DNA of 39,846 nucleotides from an uncultured Oscillospiraceae bacterium (GCA_905234855.1 CAJOIU010000021.1:1-39846), one strand, 5' to 3'. Counted from the stretch's first letter, positions 6,110 through 15,418 are shown. Made by a program: numbers and translations. The notes: a model not told the origin generated them from the sequence alone.

Positions 6110-8068
6110 ATGAAGATAAAGAAAATGACCGCATACTTCGGCGGGCTGGAGGGTCGGACGCTCACGCTGGGCGACGGGCTGAATATCATCTACGCGCCGA
6201 ACGAGAGCGGGAAATCCACATGGTGCGCCTTCCTGCGCACGATGCTGTACGGCGTGAATACCGCCCAGCGCGCCAAGGCCGGGCAGAAGCCGGATAAGGT
6301 GAAATACCGCCCATGGAGCGGCGCGCCGATGTCCGGCAGTATGGAGCTTGCGTGTGATCTCGGACCCGTCACGCTCCGCCGATGGACGGAGCGGGCCAAT
6401 CAGCCCATGCAGGCGTTTTCTGCCACGGTGACGGGGACGGAGAGCGCCGTGCCCGAGCTTGTCTCCGACACCGCGGGGGAGACCCTCACCGGCATGCCGC
6501 GGGAGGTGTTCGAGCGCAGCGCGTTCATCCGGCAGGCCGGCATCGAGATGACGAACGAGCCGGAGCTGGATCGGCGCATCAGTGCCATCGCCTCCTCCGG
6601 CGACGAGGAGGTATCCTTCCTCGAGACCGAAGCGCGGCTCAAATCATGGCAGCGTCATCGCCGCAGCGGAAAGCGCGGCGCGATCCCGGAGCTGGAGGCG
6701 CAGATGGACGAGGCACGCCGTACGCTGGAGAGCATTCGCGGCGACGCAGAGGTAGTCACGGCGGCGGAGGGCGAGATCGCCCGGCTGGAATCGGAGCAGG
6801 AGGCCGCGATCCTGCGTATGCAGGAGGCGCGGGCGCGGCAGCGGAAACGGGCGCTGGCGGAGCTTGCTGAGGCGCGGGGCGCCGTCCAGCTTGCCGAGGA
6901 GAAGCAGAAGGCCGCGGAGCGGGCGTTTGAGGAAGCGGAAGAGGCCGCCATGGCCACGCCGTATAAGGATCTGGGCGTCGAGGAAGCGGCCAAGCGCTCG
7001 GAGACGGATCGCGCGAACGCCGAGGAACTGCTGCGGCTGGCTGACAAGCTGCCGCCGGTGAAGCTGGCTTTCATCCCGCTGGCGGCGGCGGTGCTGGCGT
7101 TTCTGCTGGCCATCGTGCTGCCGTGGCATGTGGAATGCGCGGGCGTGGGCTGTATTCTGATGCTGCTGTTCGTGGTGATGTATACCCGGCTGCTTTCCAT
7201 CCAAAGAACCAAGGCGGACACGCTTGCGCAGCGGCAGCGCATCTTGGACGCATACGGCGTATCCTCGCCGGAGGAGATCGACGGCCTGCTGGCGGACTAC
7301 CGCCGCCTGTGGCAGGCGCGTCAGAAGGCGGAGCTCCGTCTGGAGGACGCCGAGGAGGCGCTTTCCGCCGCGCGGGAGGCACAGCATGCGGCGGAGGCAT
7401 GGGCGGTGAACGCCCTCGATTTCACGAACGGCGATAACGAAGCCGCCCGCGCCGGGCAGGAGGCAGAGGCGATCCGGGCGCGCATCACACGGCTCAAGGA
7501 GCGCCGTGCCGAGGCGGAGGGACGCGCCCGGGCACTGGGCGATCCCATGGCGCTGGAGAGTGAGCTGGCCAATGGCGAGCGGCGCCGGGAGGAGTTGCTT
7601 TCGCAGGAGCGGGCGCTCACGCTGGCGCTCGATACGCTGCGGGACGCGGACGCGGAGCTTCAGCAGCGGGTATCCCCGCGGCTCGCGAAGCGGGCGCAGG
7701 AGCTGTTTGCTGCGCTGACCGGCGGGCGCTATGACGAGGTCACCCTCACCCGGGATTTCGCGGCAAAGGCGCGACCGGCCGGAGAGGCCGTCGGCTGGGA
7801 GGCGGATTACCTCTCTGCCGGGGCGAAGGATCAGCTCTATCTGGCGCTGCGCCTCGCGGTATGCGAGCTGGCGCTGCCGTCGGATGACCCCTGCCCCATC
7901 GTGCTGGACGACGCGCTGGTGAATTTCGACGAGGAACGCATGGCGCTGGCGCTGGTGCTCCTGCGGGAGATGGCAAAGGAGCGGCAGATCCTGCTGTTTA
8001 CCTGCCACCGGCGGGAGGGCGAGTATTTTCGTCACGACCGTTCGGTGACACGGATCGACGCGGAGTGA
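6110..8068 (+). CDS. yhaN: YhaN-like AAA/SMC-type ATPase
   Basis: A 652-aa ATPase partner of the preceding nuclease. The Walker A motif APNESGKST lies at residues 29-37. Long Glu/Arg/Ala-rich coiled coils follow (about 180-290 and 380-530), split by two closely spaced hydrophobic helices (about 318-360: FIPLAAAVLAFLLAIVLPW and GCILMLLFVVMYT), so the coiled coil is anchored to the membrane. The signature motif LSAGAKDQLYLALR and Walker B (IVLDDALVNFD) are near the C-terminus. Bacillus YhaN is longer (about 960 aa); this is a compact version. The internal membrane pair is a known feature of YhaN-type proteins and differs from soluble SbcC. It follows the nuclease gene by 12 nt with a GAGAGAAAG ribosome binding site. 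Confidence 0.85.
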   Translation: MKIKKMTAYFGGLEGRTLTLGDGLNIIYAPNESGKSTWCAFLRTMLYGVNTAQRAKAGQKPDKVKYRPWSGAPMSGSMELACDLGPVTLRRWTERANQPMQAFSATVTGTESAVPELVSDTAGETLTGMPREVFERSAFIRQAGIEMTNEPELDRRISAIASSGDEEVSFLETEARLKSWQRHRRSGKRGAIPELEAQMDEARRTLESIRGDAEVVTAAEGEIARLESEQEAAILRMQEARARQRKRALAELAEARGAVQLAEEKQKAAERAFEEAEEAAMATPYKDLGVEEAAKRSETDRANAEELLRLADKLPPVKLAFIPLAAAVLAFLLAIVLPWHVECAGVGCILMLLFVVMYTRLLSIQRTKADTLAQRQRILDAYGVSSPEEIDGLLADYRRLWQARQKAELRLEDAEEALSAAREAQHAAEAWAVNALDFTNGDNEAARAGQEAEAIRARITRLKERRAEAEGRARALGDPMALESELANGERRREELLSQERALTLALDTLRDADAELQQRVSPRLAKRAQELFAALTGGRYDEVTLTRDFAAKARPAGEAVGWEADYLSAGAKDQLYLALRLAVCELALPSDDPCPIVLDDALVNFDEERMALALVLLREMAKERQILLFTCHRREGEYFRHDRSVTRIDAE

Positions 8069-8090
8069 CGGAGAAAGGCGGAAAAAAGAA

Positions 8091-8774
8091 ATGGAGAAAA
8101 AGAAAGCGGTGAAGATGTTCCGCACGGCGTCGGCTCTGCTGGCGGTGTCGGCGCTGATCGCGGCGGTGATCCTGCTGGCATGCACGGGTTTCGCGTTCAC
8201 GGATTTGCTGCGGAGCCCCGCGGCCGTGACACAGGGAGCCGATATGACGCCGGAGGCGTATGTGACGGCGGACGTGTCCTTCGTGATGGATATATGCGCC
8301 GTGGAGCGTGACGGGAACGGTGAGGCCAAGGCCTATTTTGCCATTGTCCCGGTGGGCGATCAGTTCGTTCTTGTACGGTTTCCCGCCGACGACTATGACC
8401 ATTTCGCCTCGTTGGAGGCGGCCACACGGAGCTTCCTGCGGGGCGTATCCAGCGATATGGGCTTCCATCTAGCCGTGACCGGCATGACCCGGCAGCCGCC
8501 CAACGAGGCGGCGGCGCTGCTGGCGCAATGGTTCGAGGATAACGCCTCATGGATGAGTCAGTCCGGCGTCATCGGCGCGGTGGAGGATTACGAGACGTAC
8601 CTCGGCGCGGTGATGATCGACTCCGGCACCGTGGGCAGCGTGAGCTATCCTTCGGCGGTCGCCATGACGTTGATCGCGGCGCTCCTGATCGTATTCGCTG
8701 TCGTGGAGATCGTGTTTTTCTGCGCCGGTCGGTACGATCTGCCCGGAAAGGGGAAGGATAAACGGCATGTCTGA
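8091..8774 (+). CDS. Unknown membrane protein, two helices
   Basis: A 227-aa protein with an N-terminal membrane helix (about residues 12-35), an extracytoplasmic domain of about 150 residues (about 40-190) and a C-terminal helix (about 190-212: AVAMTLIAALLIVFAVVEIVFF) followed by a short basic cytoplasmic tail. The central part alternates beta strands and helices (FVMDICAVERDGNGEAKAYFAIVPVGDQFVLVRFP) and has no catalytic motif I recognise. The two-helix, sensor-like layout resembles uncharacterised DUF membrane proteins of Clostridia. It sits between the YhaN ATPase and the methyltransferase, overlapping the latter by 8 nt, so it is part of the operon. A link to YhaN at the membrane is possible but unsupported. 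Confidence 0.75.
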   Translation: MEKKKAVKMFRTASALLAVSALIAAVILLACTGFAFTDLLRSPAAVTQGADMTPEAYVTADVSFVMDICAVERDGNGEAKAYFAIVPVGDQFVLVRFPADDYDHFASLEAATRSFLRGVSSDMGFHLAVTGMTRQPPNEAAALLAQWFEDNASWMSQSGVIGAVEDYETYLGAVMIDSGTVGSVSYPSAVAMTLIAALLIVFAVVEIVFFCAGRYDLPGKGKDKRHV

Positions 8775-9870
8775 ATTTGTCGTACCCTGCCTCTTCGGAC
8801 TGGAGGGTCCCGCGGCGGACGAGCTGCGCCGCATAGGGCTCGATAATGTCCGGGCGGAGAACGGGCGCGTCCGCTTCGACGGGGACGCCCTTGCCTGCGC
8901 CAAGGCGAATCTGCGTCTGCGGACGGGGGAGCGGGTGCTGCTCCTGCTGGGCAGCTTCCCGTCGCCGAGCTTCGACGCGCTGTTCGAGGGCGTGAAGGCG
9001 CTGCCGCTTGCCGATTATATCCCCCGGGACGGCCAATTCCCCGTAAAAGGCTATTGCCTCAACTCTGCCCTCCATTCCGTGCCGGATTGCCAGCGCATCA
9101 TAAAGAAAGCGGCGGCTGTCGCCCTTGGCCGCGCCTATGGGACCCAATGGCTCCCGGAGACGGGCGCGCTGTATCAGCTCCAGTTTTCCGTCATAAAGGA
9201 TCGGGCGGAGATCTATCTGGATACGACGGGCGCGCCGCTTTTCAAGCGGGGCTACCGCCCCGGCCATGTGAGCGCGCCTCTGCGGGAGACGCTGGCCGCG
9301 GCGCTGGTGGGCTTTGCACGCTACCGGGGTCGGGATGCTTTTCTCGACCCCTTCTGCGGCAGCGGCACCATCCCCATCGAGGCCGCCCTCATCGCGCATA
9401 ACCGCGCGCCGGGCTTGAACCGCGCCTTTGCCGCCCAGCAATGGGCGTTTGCCCCCGCGTCCGTATGGCGGGAGGCGGCGGAGGAGGCGCGGAGCCTCGA
9501 ATATCACGGGGAATACCGCATCTTCGCCTCGGATATCGACCCCAAGGCCGTGGCGCTCAGCCGCGAGAACGCCCGCCGCGCGGGGGTGGAGCGGGATATC
9601 GTGTTTTCCGTGGCGGATGCCTGCGCGCTCACGCCGCCTGCTGAGACGGGGGTCGTCGTCTGCAACCCGCCCTACGGCGAACGGATGCTGGAAAAGCAGC
9701 AGGCGCAGGCGCTTTACCGTGCTTTCGGCGCGGCGCGGCTGCCGGGCTGGAAGAGGTTCATCATCTCCTCGGACGCCGATTTCGAGCGCTGCTACGGCCG
9801 ACAGGCAGATAAAAAACGCAAGCTCTATAACGGGATGCTGCAATGCAATTTGTATATGTATTTTACATAA
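8767..9870 (+). CDS. RlmK/RlmL-type rRNA (guanine-N2) methyltransferase
   Basis: A 367-aa class I RNA methyltransferase of the COG0116 family (Bacillus YpsC, N-terminal half of E. coli RlmL). It is expected to methylate a guanine N2 in 23S rRNA using S-adenosylmethionine. An N-terminal ferredoxin-like/THUMP region covers about residues 1-155. The SAM-binding motif DPFCGSGTIPIEAAL is near 195 and the catalytic motif NPPYGERM near 300. The family's usual stand-alone length is about 375-390 aa. The start overlaps the preceding gene by 8 nt with GGAAAGGGGAAGG upstream. It is the last gene of the ymdB operon; groES follows with its own promoter. Confidence 0.9.
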   Translation: MSEFVVPCLFGLEGPAADELRRIGLDNVRAENGRVRFDGDALACAKANLRLRTGERVLLLLGSFPSPSFDALFEGVKALPLADYIPRDGQFPVKGYCLNSALHSVPDCQRIIKKAAAVALGRAYGTQWLPETGALYQLQFSVIKDRAEIYLDTTGAPLFKRGYRPGHVSAPLRETLAAALVGFARYRGRDAFLDPFCGSGTIPIEAALIAHNRAPGLNRAFAAQQWAFAPASVWREAAEEARSLEYHGEYRIFASDIDPKAVALSRENARRAGVERDIVFSVADACALTPPAETGVVVCNPPYGERMLEKQQAQALYRAFGAARLPGWKRFIISSDADFERCYGRQADKKRKLYNGMLQCNLYMYFT

Positions 9871-9901
9871 AACGGCCGGTATTATTTGTGCAGATTGCCA
9901 G

Positions 9902-9930
9902 TTGAAGAAATTGACTGACTGGGGTATTAT
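9902..9930 (+). promoter_or_regulatory. Sigma-A promoter of groESL
   Basis: TTGAAG (9902-9907), a 17-nt spacer and TATTAT (9925-9930). The predicted start point near 9937 falls at the beginning of the CIRCE element, the usual arrangement for HrcA repression. Confidence 0.75.
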
Positions 9931-9972
9931 ATGTGTGTTAGCACTCGGACTAAATGAGTGCTAACACACATA
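9930..9972. promoter_or_regulatory. CIRCE operator (HrcA), extended arms
   Basis: The canonical arms TTAGCACTC (9938-9946) and GAGTGCTAA (9956-9964) are separated by 9 nt. The symmetry continues 8 bp further on each side (TATGTGTG at 9930-9937, CACACATA at 9965-9972), giving perfect 17-bp arms. HrcA binds CIRCE and represses heat-shock chaperone genes; hrcA itself is not in the window. Confidence 0.97.
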
Positions 9973-10013
9973 GTTTTGTTAATAATAATTGATGTATAGG
10001 AGGCACAAACATC

Positions 10014-10301
10014 ATGACTCTCAAACCGTTGGCGGATAAGGTCGTCGTCAAGCGCCTTGAGGCGGAGGAAAAGACCAAGAGCGGCATCCTGCTGGCCGCC
10101 GCTGCGCAAGAAAAGCCCGAGATCTATGAGGTCGTGGCCGTGGGCCCCGGCGGTGTGATCGACGGGAACGAAGTGAAGATGGAAGTCAAGGCCGGCGACC
10201 GCATCCTCACCGGCAAGTACACCGGCACCACCGTGAAGGTGGACGGCGAGGAGTTTACCGTTGTCCGTCAGGGCGACATCCTTGCCATTCTGGAAGACTG
10301 A
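10014..10301 (+). CDS. groES: Co-chaperonin GroES
   Basis: A 95-aa heptameric lid of the GroEL chaperonin, acting in the cytoplasm in ATP-dependent protein folding. The family signature is complete: LKPLADKVVVKRLEAEEKT at the start, a mobile loop around residues 20-32 (KSGILLAAAAQEK), GPGG near 45, KAGDRIL near 60 and GDILAIL at the end. The length is normal. AGGAGG lies at 9998-10003, 10 nt before the ATG. It is controlled by the CIRCE element directly upstream and is followed after 16 nt by groEL. Confidence 0.97.
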   Translation: MTLKPLADKVVVKRLEAEEKTKSGILLAAAAQEKPEIYEVVAVGPGGVIDGNEVKMEVKAGDRILTGKYTGTTVKVDGEEFTVVRQGDILAILED

Positions 10302-10311
10302 TTGGAGGTAG

Positions 10312-11936
<1,625 letters not shown>

Positions 11937-11982
11937 GAATAGCCGCAAGCCCTTGAAAATGCCGGATTTTGGCGCACCGTAA

Positions 11983-12031
11983 ACGCCATTTACGCCAAAT
12001 TTACGCCAATTAGAGCGTAATTCGTACGCCA
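11983..12031. repeat. ACGCCA repeats downstream of groEL
   Basis: ACGCCA occurs at 11983, 11992, 12003 and 12026, flanked by short A/T tracts, so the sequence alternates TTTACGCCA-like units. Read on the minus strand this would encode Gly-Val-Asn repeats (RKFGVNGVYG), as in the C-terminal tails of some clostridial phage/element integrases. It could be a scar of a lost element; no integrase body is present. Confidence 0.4.
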
Positions 12032-12059
12032 TTTGAAAGCACTTGGTATGATAGGAAAC

Positions 12060-12084
12060 TCCCCTTGTTTAAGGGGAATTTTTT
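12060..12084 (+). terminator. Terminator after groESL
   Basis: TCCCCTT (12060-12066) and AAGGGGA (12071-12077) pair over 7 bp with a GTTT loop, followed by ATTTTTT. The next gene (12115-12357) converges on it. Confidence 0.8.
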
Positions 12085-12114
12085 GTGTTTCATCATTGGA
12101 TAACGAAAGCGTTT

Positions 12115-12357
12115 TTACTTGATTTCCTGCTCCAGGCCGTCAAACAGGTCACAGTCGAAGAATGTCCGCACGGAAATGTCCAGACCGTCACAGATCTTCT
12201 TGATGGAAACGATGCCCGGGTTCTTGCTCTTCTCGTTGAGCATGCTGTAGATGGTGGACGGAGGGATGCCGGCAATGTTGGCCAGCGCATTGACGGCGAT
12301 TTGCCGATCCTCACACAACGCCAGAATACGCTTGGCAACCGCTTCTTTCGTGTTCAT
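12115..12357 (-). CDS. XRE-family (Cro/CI-type) repressor
   Basis: An 80-aa protein that is almost entirely a single helix-turn-helix domain of the XRE family: AVAKRILALCEDRQIAVNALANIAGIPPSTIYSMLNEKSKNPGIVSIKKICDGLDI, where AGIPPSTIYSML is the recognition helix region. It should bind DNA as a dimer. The start at 12357 has AGGGAG about 8 nt upstream. Its promoter region contains several CGATATATCG palindromes, which are the obvious candidate operators for autoregulation and for control of the divergent gene at 12485. The style is that of an element or phage regulator. Confidence 0.85.
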   Translation of the reverse strand: MNTKEAVAKRILALCEDRQIAVNALANIAGIPPSTIYSMLNEKSKNPGIVSIKKICDGLDISVRTFFDCDLFDGLEQEIK

Positions 12358-12372
12358 AAATCTGCTCCCTTA

Positions 12373-12467
12373 CGATATATCGCAAGACAAGCTTGCCCAT
12401 TTGCGCGATATATCGTGTGGGATGTATCGCAAATTTGATCTCGGAGTGTTATAATTGCGATATATCC
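12373..12467. promoter_or_regulatory. CGATATATCG operator cluster and divergent promoter
   Basis: Perfect 10-bp palindromes CGATATATCG stand at 12373-12382 and 12406-12415 (33 bp apart), a one-mismatch copy CGATATATCC at 12458-12467, and a half-like GATGTATCGC at 12421-12430. All three full copies are preceded by GC or AC. A plus-strand -10 TATAAT lies at 12450-12455, next to the third site. The layout fits autoregulation by the divergent XRE repressor. Confidence 0.7.
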
Positions 12468-12484
12468 CATGAAGGAGAAGCTTT

Positions 12485-12682
12485 ATGAAAGAACACGGTT
12501 CTGCGTATTTTGTGAAGAAGCCGAGGACGATCGACGATCTGCATATGCCGCACTTGAAAGAGCAAGAGCGTCCCTATCGCTGCCCGTGTCAGCGAGGCGG
12601 ATGTGCATGGTCTGAAAAGAATGATTCATGGAAGAAACAAAATGAAAAGGTTACATGTTCGTTTAATCTTTTTCTGTTATAA
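12485..12682 (+). CDS. Small protein divergent from XRE repressor, unknown
   Basis: A 65-aa basic protein with AAGGAGAAG about 6 nt before the ATG at 12485 and a TATAAT box further upstream. It contains a cysteine cluster (YRCPCQRGGCAW, three Cys within seven residues) and many Lys/Arg/His residues. The C-terminal 12 residues run into the promoter of the next gene, so the true protein may once have been longer or differently ended. No family is recognised. Its control by the neighbouring repressor is suggested by the operator cluster between them. Confidence 0.45.
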   Translation: MKEHGSAYFVKKPRTIDDLHMPHLKEQERPYRCPCQRGGCAWSEKNDSWKKQNEKVTCSFNLFLL

Positions 12683-12683
12683 T
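12654..12683 (+). promoter_or_regulatory. Promoter with CATGTTCGTTTAATC element (lipoprotein)
   Basis: CATGTTCGTTTAATC (12654-12668) covers the -35 position of a TATAAT box at 12678-12683. The identical 15-mer recurs with the same 24-nt spacing at 13252. The box replaces a recognisable -35 hexamer, which suggests activation by a bound regulator. Confidence 0.65.
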
Positions 12684-12763
12684 AATCCATAAGATCCGCT
12701 GTAAGTGTTTTTATAATCAGCCTGTAATTCCGAAAGCAGGCTTAATAAATTAGGAGGTTGAAC

Positions 12764-13192
12764 ATGAAAAAGATCATCGCATTGCTCATTGGCACAATCC
12801 TTGTTCTGGGCTTGCTCGCCGGCTGCGGCGGCTCTGGGACGCCCGAAGCGCAGGAAGCTCCGACTGCGCCGGCATCTGCGCCTGCGGAGGCAGCGCCTGC
12901 CGCAGAGGAGGTCACATGGGACGACTATATCGACTGGCTGGCCTCCGCAATAGGTGCGAACTCCCCCGACCCCGACGGGTTCCGGGCTCTTCTCGCCGAG
13001 GCGCAAAGCTGGGAGGATGTGGACCCCGCGTCCCCTCCATGGGATAAGATATTTGACGAAGCGGCCTTCGACGCCTCAACTTGGGATGAGTTCGTGGCTG
13101 CCGGGGGCATCGGCACCTACAACGCCGAGTATGAGGATTCCGCCAGCAGCGGCGAGCCAACGGGCGAGCCTACTGACGAGCCCGCCGCCTGA
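12764..13192 (+). CDS. Small secreted lipoprotein, unknown
   Basis: A 142-aa lipoprotein. The ATG at 12764 (AGGAGG six nt upstream) is chosen over an in-frame TTG at 12758. The signal peptide MKKIIALLIGTILVLGLLAGC ends in a lipobox LLAGC, so it would be anchored outside the membrane. An Ala/Pro/Glu-rich linker (about residues 22-46) leads to a short acidic, Trp-rich domain with an internal repeat of the pattern W-x-D/E (TWDDYIDWLAS, SWEDVDP, PWDKIFDE, TWDEFVAA). The tail is GEPTGEPTDEP. No known family. It shares its promoter element with the response-regulator gene downstream and ends at a strong terminator. Confidence 0.75.
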   Translation: MKKIIALLIGTILVLGLLAGCGGSGTPEAQEAPTAPASAPAEAAPAAEEVTWDDYIDWLASAIGANSPDPDGFRALLAEAQSWEDVDPASPPWDKIFDEAAFDASTWDEFVAAGGIGTYNAEYEDSASSGEPTGEPTDEPAA

Positions 13193-13208
13193 CACACCCG
13201 CCGCTGTC

Positions 13209-13251
13209 AAAGGATCCAAGTTTTCAAGCTGCGAAGACTTGGATCCTTTTT
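13209..13251 (+). terminator. Terminator of the lipoprotein gene
   Basis: Perfect 12-bp arms AAAGGATCCAAG (13209-13220) and CTTGGATCCTTT (13238-13249), further pairing in the loop, then a T run. It directly abuts the promoter element at 13252. Confidence 0.92.
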
Positions 13252-13281
13252 CATGTTCGTTTAATCATTCGGTGTTACACT
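13252..13281 (+). promoter_or_regulatory. Promoter with CATGTTCGTTTAATC element (response regulator)
   Basis: CATGTTCGTTTAATC (13252-13266) and a TACACT -10 (13276-13281), spaced exactly as in the copy at 12654-12683. Shared control of the lipoprotein and the regulator is likely; autoregulation by the response regulator is one option. Confidence 0.65.
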
Positions 13282-13345
13282 CTCAACGATCACAGCTTGT
13301 GCATTTTAAGAAAGTAATATAGAATGAACAAAAGGCGGTGACATC

Positions 13346-13568
13346 ATGCGGATCCTGATCGTGGAGGATGAGGCACGGATGGCGCAGACCATCCAGAGCC
13401 TTCTGAAGAAACAAAACTATATATCCGATATCGCTGCGGACGGCGAGGCGGGTCTCGACAGTATCCTGAGCGGGATATATGATCTTGTTATCCTTGACGT
13501 GATGCTGCCGAAAATGGACGGGTTTCAGGTGCTGGAGTCTGCACGGGCGCAGGGGATACAGACCCCTC
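13346..13568 (+). pseudogene. Truncated OmpR/PhoB-type response regulator
   Basis: The first about 74 codons encode a normal receiver domain start: MRILIVEDEARMAQTI with the acidic pair (Glu8/Asp9), then DLVILDVMLPKMDGFQVLE with phospho-acceptor Asp52, and ARAQGIQTP. After GIQTP (about 13567), where a receiver domain continues with P-V-[IL]-x-L-T-A, the sequence changes abruptly into coding sequence of an unrelated beta-rich protein in another frame. The rest of the receiver, the DNA-binding domain and any histidine kinase gene are missing. GGCGGTG precedes the ATG and a promoter lies at 13252-13281. The junction is either a real deletion of several kilobases or an assembly misjoin. Confidence 0.85.
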
Positions 13569-15350
13569 GGCAACTCCCGCTGCGTGAACCTCATGGGCGC
13601 GCAGAGCACCGAGACCGTGGTGGACAGCACGGTCACCGCGGCGGGCTGGGGCGGTCTTTCCGTGGACGACGGCAGCTACATGCGCATGGACGTTATTAAC
13701 TCTACTGTGGACGTGGGCGAGGGCTACGGAGCGTTTGCCATCGGCCAGGTGACGGAGAATTGGTACGGCTCGGACGTGAACACGGGTGTGCTTGGCTTCA
13801 TCATGATGGGCGGACATGTGAATATCGGCGGTTACACCGGCGGCGATGAGATCACCGTCAAGCGTATGGAGGCCAAGGACGGCGGCGAGGGCATCGACAC
13901 CTATTACGCCCAGGAGACGGACGAGGTTGTGACCACAGTCCAAAGCGACGCGCTCCCGACCGGAGAGATGAAGACCTCCCATATCGTCTCAGATCGGTTC
14001 GGCTTTGAGGCTCACTCCATGATGCTGAACGATACCGTAAACACCGTGACCCTCACGGAGAACACAGAGGTGGAGACCGGCGAGGCGGCGTTCATCGTGA
14101 AATCGGGCTTTGCGGAGATCACCGTGGACGGCGCCAGCGTAAAGCCGGGCGTCAGCCCCTATACCGGCGAGACGGTGTTTCTGCAGATGATGGACAACGA
14201 CGACGGCTTCTGCGGCCTGACGAACTTCCAGTACAGCACCTTCGGCGAGTATTTTTGGGAGCCGGATGGCTGGAGCTATGAGTTCCATGACACCATCGAC
14301 ACGGATGATTATGACCTGCAGGGCGGCAGCGGCTACGACGTGTGCACCTACGGCACGGAGGCGCAGAAATCCCTCGGCCAATGGTGGACGAAGGTCGATC
14401 TCAAAAACACCGATATTATCGGCGATCTGTGGAATTCCACAGGTTACTGGACGCAGGGCGGCAGCGATCTTCTTGTGACCATCGGGGAGAACGCCTCCGT
14501 TACGGGCGTCGTCTCCGCTGGCGCGTATCAGCACTACGCCAAGACCTATGAAGTCGGCCTGTACGGCTATTACAGCGCCACCGGGGAAGAGAGCGTGCCG
14601 CTCGAACAGAACGAGTGGTACAACAGCCCGTATTCCGGCAGCTGGGAGAACGCGAAGTACATCTCCGTTGTGGCAAATACGCCTTACTACTATGGTGCAA
14701 ACGGGGTGGATGTGACCCTGACGGACGGCGGCGTGTGGAATGTCACAGCGCCGAGCTTCATCACGGGGCTCACTGTGGACGGAGGGAGCCTTGCGAATGT
14801 CGGCGGCATTTACAAGATCCTCGTGGACGTGACGCCGGGCGACAACGCGGTGGATACGGTCACCGTCACGGGTATCGGCAAGGTCGATTGGGATGGCGGC
14901 GACATTACCCTGACCGCGGAGGATGACTATACCTTTTTCGTGATCGTGCCGGAGGGGGGTTCCGTTGACAATATCCTCTCCGCCGGGGAGAGTATCAGCT
15001 ATGGTGCGAAGGAGTTTGAAGGTCAGTATTTCGGTTCCTTCTATGATCCGTCCATAGGTCTTTTGTCCGAGCCTATGTCCCTGCCGGAGCAGGAGAGTGT
15101 GAGCAATACCGCTCCCTCCGGGGAGGCAAAGTCCGTCGAGGAAGCGTATGCTGCTTACATCCGCGGGTGGCTGCAGAACGAGCTTCTGCACAACGACCAG
15201 ATGACGCAGGAGCAGATCGACAATGAGTATATGCCCCTCATTGAGGCGGGGGACTATACGAGCTTCCCCGTGTCTTATCTGTATGACGGCTGGCTGGAGA
15301 CCGGCACCGCCATGACACTCGAGGAATTTGCAGCGCAGTATTTAGGATAA
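13569..15350 (+). pseudogene. 3' part of large beta-rich secreted protein (5'-truncated)
   Basis: An open frame of about 590 codons lacking any signal peptide or ribosome binding site; it continues directly out of the response-regulator fragment (GNSRCVNLMGAQ...). GTG at 13584 is the first possible start but is not convincing. The protein has repeated short strands with Gly/Asp/Asn turns (VDSTVTAAGWGGLSVDDGS, VTLTENTEVETGEAAF, GENASVTGVVSAG), typical of right-handed parallel beta-helix or adhesin-like surface proteins. The C-terminal 90 residues (after GLLSEPMSLPEQ) form an alpha-helical acidic tail (VEEAYAAYIRGWLQNELL, TLEEFAAQYLG). The missing N-terminus should carry a signal peptide. The function is unknown; related clostridial proteins are annotated as hypothetical or adhesin-like. 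Confidence 0.75.
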
Positions 15351-15376
15351 AGCTTTTAATCCGGGATCACTATGAA

Positions 15377-15418
15377 AAACCGAAAGCGCCGTCCCCGCAG
15401 CCGGGGGACGGCGCTTTC
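15377..15418 (-). terminator. Strong hairpin between convergent genes
   Basis: Perfect 15-bp arms GAAAGCGCCGTCCCC (15382-15396) and GGGGACGGCGCTTTC (15404-15418). On the minus strand the stem is followed by GGTTTTTC, so it terminates the hydantoinase operon; it may also stop plus-strand transcripts. Confidence 0.85.
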
